The notes beneath the pieces are model-generated. The model did no database searches, was not told where the DNA came from, and worked only from the letters and a program-made list of their open reading frames with translations. A stretch of DNA of 64,000 bases. It comes from Phragmites australis. Lineage: Eukaryota; Streptophyta; Magnoliopsida; Poales; Poaceae. Of the stretch, positions 58,720-64,000 are shown piece by piece. The position numbers and the translations under genes are program-made. The stretch is taken from the NCBI RefSeq assembly GCF_958298935.1, contig NC_084940.1, positions 15,929,146 through 15,993,145 on the forward strand. Reading direction: 5' to 3'. Numbering within the stretch: the first letter of the stretch is position 1; each line of letters opens with the position of its first letter.

Positions 58720-58944
58720 CTGTATTGGATCTCATATCTTGCTGAGAAAGATGAGGACAACAATGTTGAGCACCTTGTGGTATGCCTCTCGATGTCAGCC
58801 ATGCTATTGTCCATTGATGAGCACATGGCCCCAAGAAAAACCTCTAGTGCCTGGAACTCGAATGATAGTTCATGCTCCCAAGAACATGTCCCTCGGGACA
58901 ATTCCAAACACGCATGAGAGGGCACAGGGGAATCGCTCACCTGA
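58720..58944 (-). pseudogene. Possible exon of an MRS2/MGT magnesium transporter
   Basis: The minus strand reads ELSFEFQALEVFLGAMCSSM followed by DNSMADIERHTT. Plant MRS2 (CorA-type) proteins have LPFEF-x-ALEVALE and CS-x-LD-x-x-x-ADLER at this place, just before their coiled-coil. After about 30 matching residues the similarity fades (RCSTLLSSSFS), and no GMN-containing exon is found downstream. Likely a gene fragment, possibly carried by a transposon. Confidence 0.4.
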
Positions 58945-60044
58945 GATAGGAGGGGGAGGTTGCCACCGCGAAGGAGGGGCGTCTGATCGACGTGGAGTTG
59001 TGAAGAAATCACCACCGTGAAGGAGGGGTGTCGGATCGCCACCGCGAAGGAGGGGCGTAACATCGACGTTCGATCGTGGCGGACGATAGGTGGCCGTGGC
59101 AGCTAGCTCGGAGTTGTGTGGCATCGAGGTGGGATGGGGGTGGCGGCGCGACGAACGTGGGGGAAGGGTGTGCGGAGTGGCGGTGGCAATGGATGGGCAC
59201 AAGAGGGTGTGCACGGAGTAGAGACGACGAGGGACCTCTACTGTTTGGAAGGGCACGAGAGGGGGCACGACGGGCATGGTGGGGAAGGGCGGCCGGTTCA
59301 TCAGTTTTTTTTTCATGGGAGAGTGGAGGCGCGATTGTTTTGGTTTTTTGTTAGATGGTGGGCAGAACAAAGTTGACGATACATGGATTAGAGATTTTTT
59401 AAGTAGGAGAGAAATTCTAGAAAAAAGAAGGAAAAAAGATAATCAGCCAAGAAAAAAAAGAGAAAAATCATCACTGGCTTCCAAGAAAGATTTCAATCCT
59501 TGACCTGATCCACATGATGAAATGAAACCACCAGAACCACACCTTCCTGTTATAGGATACATTTAGGAATATCTCTTCATGATGTCTGTCCAGAATAAGT
59601 CTTCCTGTTAAAAACTTGACATATAACATATAATTGTTAATTTGTTGCACAATTTGTTAGTTATGCCAATTCCTTGATTTCTGTCGGCATGGCAGCATAC
59701 TATGGAATAGTTACGGATTTGAGATCGAATACACAGAATAAAATCATTTTCTATACATTATTTTTACTACTGATCTGATGGATTGTTGAATTTCCATATT
59801 ACAAATTATGCAAAATATCTCCACTATATACATACTACAATTACTAGGAATGTACGTAGTATCTGTAGTGTTGTTCCAGTTTCTTGGTGTCAGGAAAGAT
59901 CCCGTTACCAGTAGTGACAAATACGGTTACCTCCCTCAAAAGCGAGTTTGTATAAATATAGCATGTACATCAAATCAACTCAAGATCGAAAAATCATGTA
60001 GGACAAGAGCATAGGGTATAACTAGCAAATCATGTAGTTATAAT

Positions 60045-60560
60045 CACTATCTTAGAACAACACATTAACGATATATGATAAATATTATTAGTGATAGTTC
60101 TCATACCATTATTCCAAATGCATCACTAATGATGATACATTAGTGACGGGTTTGGACCTGTCACTAATGAATGTCACCAGTGACGGATCACAACTGAGAT
60201 ACTAACATACGTCTCCTATGGCTTGAGCAGGCCTGTGACCCGTCACTGGTGACTGTCATTAATGACGGGTAGCTTTCCTCCCATCACTAATGAGTTATTA
60301 GTGACGAGTAGGTTTCCACTCTATCATTAGGACTCGCTCATTAGTAACGGGTGGTAACCGCATCCCATCACTGGAACTCGGTCATTAATGACGGGTGGTA
60401 ACCGCATTCTCACATTGGGACTCGGTCATCAATGACGGATTGTAATCGCACCTCGTTACTAGGACTCTATCATCAGTGACGCATGAGGTTACAACCCGTC
60501 ACTGATGGCACTAACATGTGACATTTTTATCCGTCACTAATGTGTTGATCCCCTAAAGGG
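60045..60560. repeat. Subterminal repeat array of the second CACTA
   Basis: The motif ATTAGTGACGGGT and its reverse ACCCGTCACTGAT recur many times between 60110 and 60540, often paired head to head (GTGACGGGTTTGGACCTGTC then ACTAATG). GACTCGGTCAT...GACGGGTGGTAACCGCAT repeats near 60330, 60390 and 60430 with a spacing of about 60 bases. Confidence 0.75.
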
Positions 60561-61399
60561 GTTTACTTGTTTCCTGGTTGCATCTTGATGCAATGTTAGG
60601 ATTTGGCAACTGTTTTCTTCTACAAATAAGATAGTACACATCTAGATATCCACATCAAGATCACTTATAATATTCATACCATAATCACCATGTATTTCAA
60701 GATATCTATTTTGTAGGGACAAAAGTCACGAGATATCTACATATCCATAATCAAAAGGTACAACAACGCAAGTCCAAATCTAGATAATACAAATAACTAA
60801 ATCTAAAATAGAACCACAAATTACATAAGATTTAGAATGTTTGGTCCCTCCAATGGAACTCGCCTTTCTGAGAGACGACTTCGGTCATTATGAATAAGAC
60901 AATCCTTCCTCGAATGTGGAAGAGTGCAACATCCTCGATGTTGATGTCCGAGAAGCTGTATTCCTATTGAATGGAAGTAGTTATGAAAAACTATGCAATT
61001 AGCTTAACCAAAATAATTTTATCATCGGATATTAGTAATGAATGAAAGTAGTTAAGAAAAAACTATGCAATTATCTTACATTTGGGGATTTCATATCCTT
61101 TGCTGCAATGGTTAGAAGCATTTGACACACAATGTAAAAGCTTTAGACGTTGCTCAGTGGTTGTTGGTGGCAATATAGAGGGGAAAAATGTCAGTTTGAA
61201 AGGAAAAAACAATAGTAGAGTATTTGCAAATATGTCTGCTAGCACTTACCGTGAATACGGTCTTATGTGTCAGTGTGCGGGGCTCCTTCGGATTGTACTT
61301 TATATCACAACACATATACCTGTCAAAAGACCTACATGCAAAGAGGGATCCATTAGTCAATATTTGGAAAAAGTTTAAAAAGTTCAATATGTAACCTAA

Positions 61400-63710
61400 A
61401 TCATGAAGAACTTACTCATGGAGGATTTATTTGACCAAAGTAAAGTAATGTTCTCCCTATTCACCGTTAGGTCATACTACTGGTCTTGATGAACTGAGGT
61501 ACCAGACCAAGTTCCACTTGGGAGCAATGGCCAATAAGATCTAATGGCCACCTATATTGTGGACGACCATCAGGTAGTCTTTTTTCGAAAAGTGTCTCAT
61601 TTCTCTAGCCACATATCCCACAACAAATTAACTATCTTGTTCTATCATAGAAATTTTCATAATTTTGTTGTCAAGGGATCCAAAGAGCTCTTTCTTCCTC
61701 GTTTCTTGCACCAAGTGTCTACAGATAAGACGTTAGTTAGATTGGAGAATTTGTGGTAATAATTAATGAACATCTAGTTTGAAAAGACATACAATGTAAA
61801 GCACTGTAATAACCCCACGTCCATGCCATCAAGGTTGAAGATGTTGTATAAGTCGTTGAAGCCCACAATGAAATAGTCGTCCACATTCAATAAGTGACAA
61901 TTTTGTTACTGGACGACAATGAAAGTCTTCTTCACTCTATAACCTTGTATGTAGTAATTATGAAACTCGACAAAATGTTGTTCTTCCCTCCGAAGTGGAT
62001 CTACCGACAACATGGGCCTCCCAAGATGGAATTTTGGGTTAGTCTTAGTCCAAGCTGCTCCTATCTTGCGCTTCTTAGCGATTGAGTCCTTACCAGAGGA
62101 CTTGGACTTCTTTGGCAGTTTCTTCTAGGATCCTAGCTTGGACTTCTTCTTCTTTTCTAGGCTAGCCTCAGGTTTCCTATATGGAGACGACAGAGTTGGC
62201 CAAGATGACATAATTGGCTTATCTCGAGGTTGAGGTTCTGGTAGGGAACGTGGTGCACCTGAACGTCCAGCCTAATCGCTCCTAGATGGTTCTGGGTGCA
62301 CCAAGATGGCCCCCTTCTTCCATTGGATCCTTTAAAGATGAGCTTGAACCAGTTTTTGAATCTCATCATTAGGGGGAGGGGGGAGGATGGGCAAATCTGT
62401 GTCCACGGTATTGTCATGTACAAAATACACGGAGACCACAACATAGTCAGGACATACTAGGATCGTATGTAACACCTAGACCTCTAGATGCACCTGGCCA
62501 TTTGCAACCACAATTTGGTACCCACTAGGTCTTATAACCAACGAGCATGGCATGGGCCCATCGAGAAGGTCTATCACATTTGGCTCCATAGATGGACAGA
62601 TGACAAGTTGTTTGACCATCTTGGAGGCTTGACTACTCTTTAGTCTGGCAATGGGGCTATCAGCCACTAGTGCACTTGGAATTATGACTCCCTGTAACGC
62701 AAACCATTGCAAGAGGTCATGCTTAACGTTCTCTGTGATTGCATGGGTCAATGCTTTCACATCGATTGTACCTAACCTCTTCCTCTTCTTTTACATCCCC
62801 ACATGCTGGGGGAAGGCTATATACTAGTGCTACGAACTCGACACACCTCGCACGTGACCTGGGTGCTCTAGATTTCCCAATGCGATAGAGAGCTCATCAT
62901 GTTCCCTAACCCCAGTGAATGAGCTTTAGTAGATTGGGCTACTATTTCTTTCACCTTTTTAGCGACTGCTTGGGTTTTACAGCTTTTGAAGGTGATTTCT
63001 CCGCTTTCTGACAGCTGATCCCTCACTCACAAATACGATTGTAATCATCCTGGGATTGCAACCAAGGATTCTCGTGGCCTTCGTTGGCCAACTTTTCATC
63101 CTTCGCTTGCCATTTCTACCTTTTCCCCATGTACCTAATTGTGCCCAGGTTGTGGTTCTGCTTGTTCTTTACCTAAAGCTACTTCTGTTCTGAACTCTCC
63201 TTTTGCAATGCTTCTGAGCTCTTCAACACCACAAAAGCATCCCAATCCTCCCTTTTCATATATGGGTACATGCTGAAGGGCTCCAACCTTTTTGCCAGAT
63301 ACTTGTTCACAAGCTTGCTCTTGTGGCCTCTCCAAAGTTTGGCGACCATTTCATAGCTACCTTGAACCCCTTCGCTTTTATGTCCTTCGAGAACTCCATA
63401 AACGTATTGATGCCATCACTAAACAAGATGTTCTTTGATCCACAGTGAGGTCATCGAACTTTGGAAGGATCAATGACACCCTCTCCAGAGCATTAAGGCA
63501 TGCGATCTTCTACAATCTCTGTAGGGCCTTCTTTTCCATAGGCATGCTATCATCATCAATTTCTATGATGGTAATCGTGTTTGTTAGCCACTTTGCTTGT
63601 GTCCTTGGCCTTCGTACTCGAGCACCAATGGCACTTGCTTGTGTAGATGTATGATTGGGAGGTTGTCCTTTGTCAAAGGATTTTGATGAAGACTCGTTTG
63701 CAGACATCTA
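61400..63710 (-). pseudogene. ORF2-type pseudogene of the second CACTA (Transposase_24, DUF8039-like, C48-like)
   Basis: Starts MSANESSSKSFDKGQPPN at 63707. Transposase_24-like blocks at 63370-63000 include VAKLWRGHKSKLVNKYLAK, KREDWDAFVVLKSSEALQKE and NHNLGTIRYMGKR. A DUF8039-like block lies at 62476-62760 (VIDLLDGPMPCSLVIRPSGY, VVANGQVHLEV). A C48-like part at 61900-61480 reads DDYFIVGFNDLYNIFNLDGM, then KIMKISMIEQD, then GGH*ILLAIAPKWNLVWYL, where the Trp after the catalytic His is a stop (TGG to TAG). Frame changes and stops throughout. Confidence 0.6.
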
Positions 63711-64000
63711 ATATGAATGGCAGAGTAGATACAATTGACATTCAAATATTAGTAACTATATTCACTTTTATGATTTTCCAAATATGATACATATTATCTA
63801 TGGTAAAGGATCCTAATTTCTATATAGGCAAAGATAGATCATACTGCCATTCGAGGATATGTAGATCGAGTAGGTTTCTATGGTCTTGTATGGTTCTAGA
63901 GAAAATTTTGGCAGCATCTCCCCACTATTCTCCAAATACACATCTCGACAATGAGACAAAAGGGTGTGTATCCAAATAACAACAGGGAGATGCCACCAAA

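Larger units (their letters stand above)
56731..60044. other. Mixed region with gene-like fragments, no intact gene
   Basis: Mostly AT-rich intergenic sequence. It contains a small open frame (57454-57624), a possible MRS2 exon (58720-58944), and a GC-rich patch (58930-59380) with three GAAGGAGGGGCGT-like repeats at 58968-59060 and open frames on both strands, perhaps the 5' end of a former gene. 59380-60044 shows nothing recognisable. Confidence 0.45.
60045..64000 (-). mobile_element. Second CACTA element, left end present, runs off the window
   Basis: The left terminus CACTATCTTAGAACAACAC starts at 60045, followed by a subterminal repeat array (to 60560) and a minus-strand ORF2-type pseudogene (61400-63710) with Transposase_24, DUF8039-like and C48-like parts. 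It is a different subfamily from the CACTA at 1600: both the subterminal motif and the protein sequence differ. The right end lies beyond 64000. Confidence 0.65.

Noticed and set aside
58870..59376. 166-codon minus frame and plus-strand Arg/Gly-rich frames
   Set aside because: GC-rich low-complexity with short tandem repeats; frames open on both strands, no family match beyond the short MRS2-like block.
60100..60560. CRISPR-like regular repeats
   Set aside because: The repeats are inverted and irregular, lie at a CACTA terminus in a plant genome, and have no spacer regularity.

Overview
This is nuclear DNA from a flowering plant, almost certainly a grass (Poaceae). The evidence is one long spliced gene whose predicted protein resembles the rice EDM2 relative (from memory), set in dense nested transposons of grass type: CACTA elements with Transposase_24/DUF8039/C48 proteins, a Tekay-type chromovirus, a CRM-like chromovirus, Ty1/copia, L1 and RTE LINEs, PIF/Harbinger and Helitron. 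Species cannot be fixed from the sequence alone. There is no bacterial operon, CRISPR array, rRNA or tRNA gene.

Layout, left to right. 1-1599: unassigned repetitive flank. 1600-6131: CACTA element with a broken minus-strand ORF2. 6132-15114: Tekay-type Ty3/gypsy element on the minus strand, with a complete 3' LTR (6132-9107), pol with an integrase-end chromodomain, gag, an extra sense ORF upstream of gag (13984-14637), an initiator-tRNA-Met primer site, and a 5' LTR reduced to about 309 bp. 15896-29169: an apparently intact 18-exon EDM2 orthologue on the minus strand (1412 codons before the stop), the only convincing host gene. 29170-33821: intergenic, with CACTA-like termini and a 141-bp tandem duplication. 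33827-41447: full-length CRM-like Ty3/gypsy element with GAATG target duplications and two LTRs of about 910 bp. 41640-43394: PIF/Harbinger and copia remnants. 43395-47694: minus-strand L1 LINE, split by a probable solo LTR and cut by a copia insertion. 47695-54455: plus-strand copia element whose 3' LTR is cut off at a Helitron fragment (54456-56730). 56731-60044: gene-like fragments, including a possible MRS2 magnesium-transporter exon. 60045-64000: a second CACTA element running off the window.

The most interesting feature is the extra ORF of the Tekay-type element. Its N-terminus reads M-V-R-Q-L-L-TARKSTGG-R-P. After removal of Met it matches histone H3 at position 2 and at every position from 6 to 13, with lysine 9 in exact register. 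The same element carries a chromodomain-like segment at the end of its integrase. The element has lost its own 5' promoter and lies directly downstream of, and on the same strand as, EDM2, whose Arabidopsis relative reads H3K9me2 and controls polyadenylation near heterochromatic transposons. The mimic is read directly from the DNA; any function in histone mimicry is inference.
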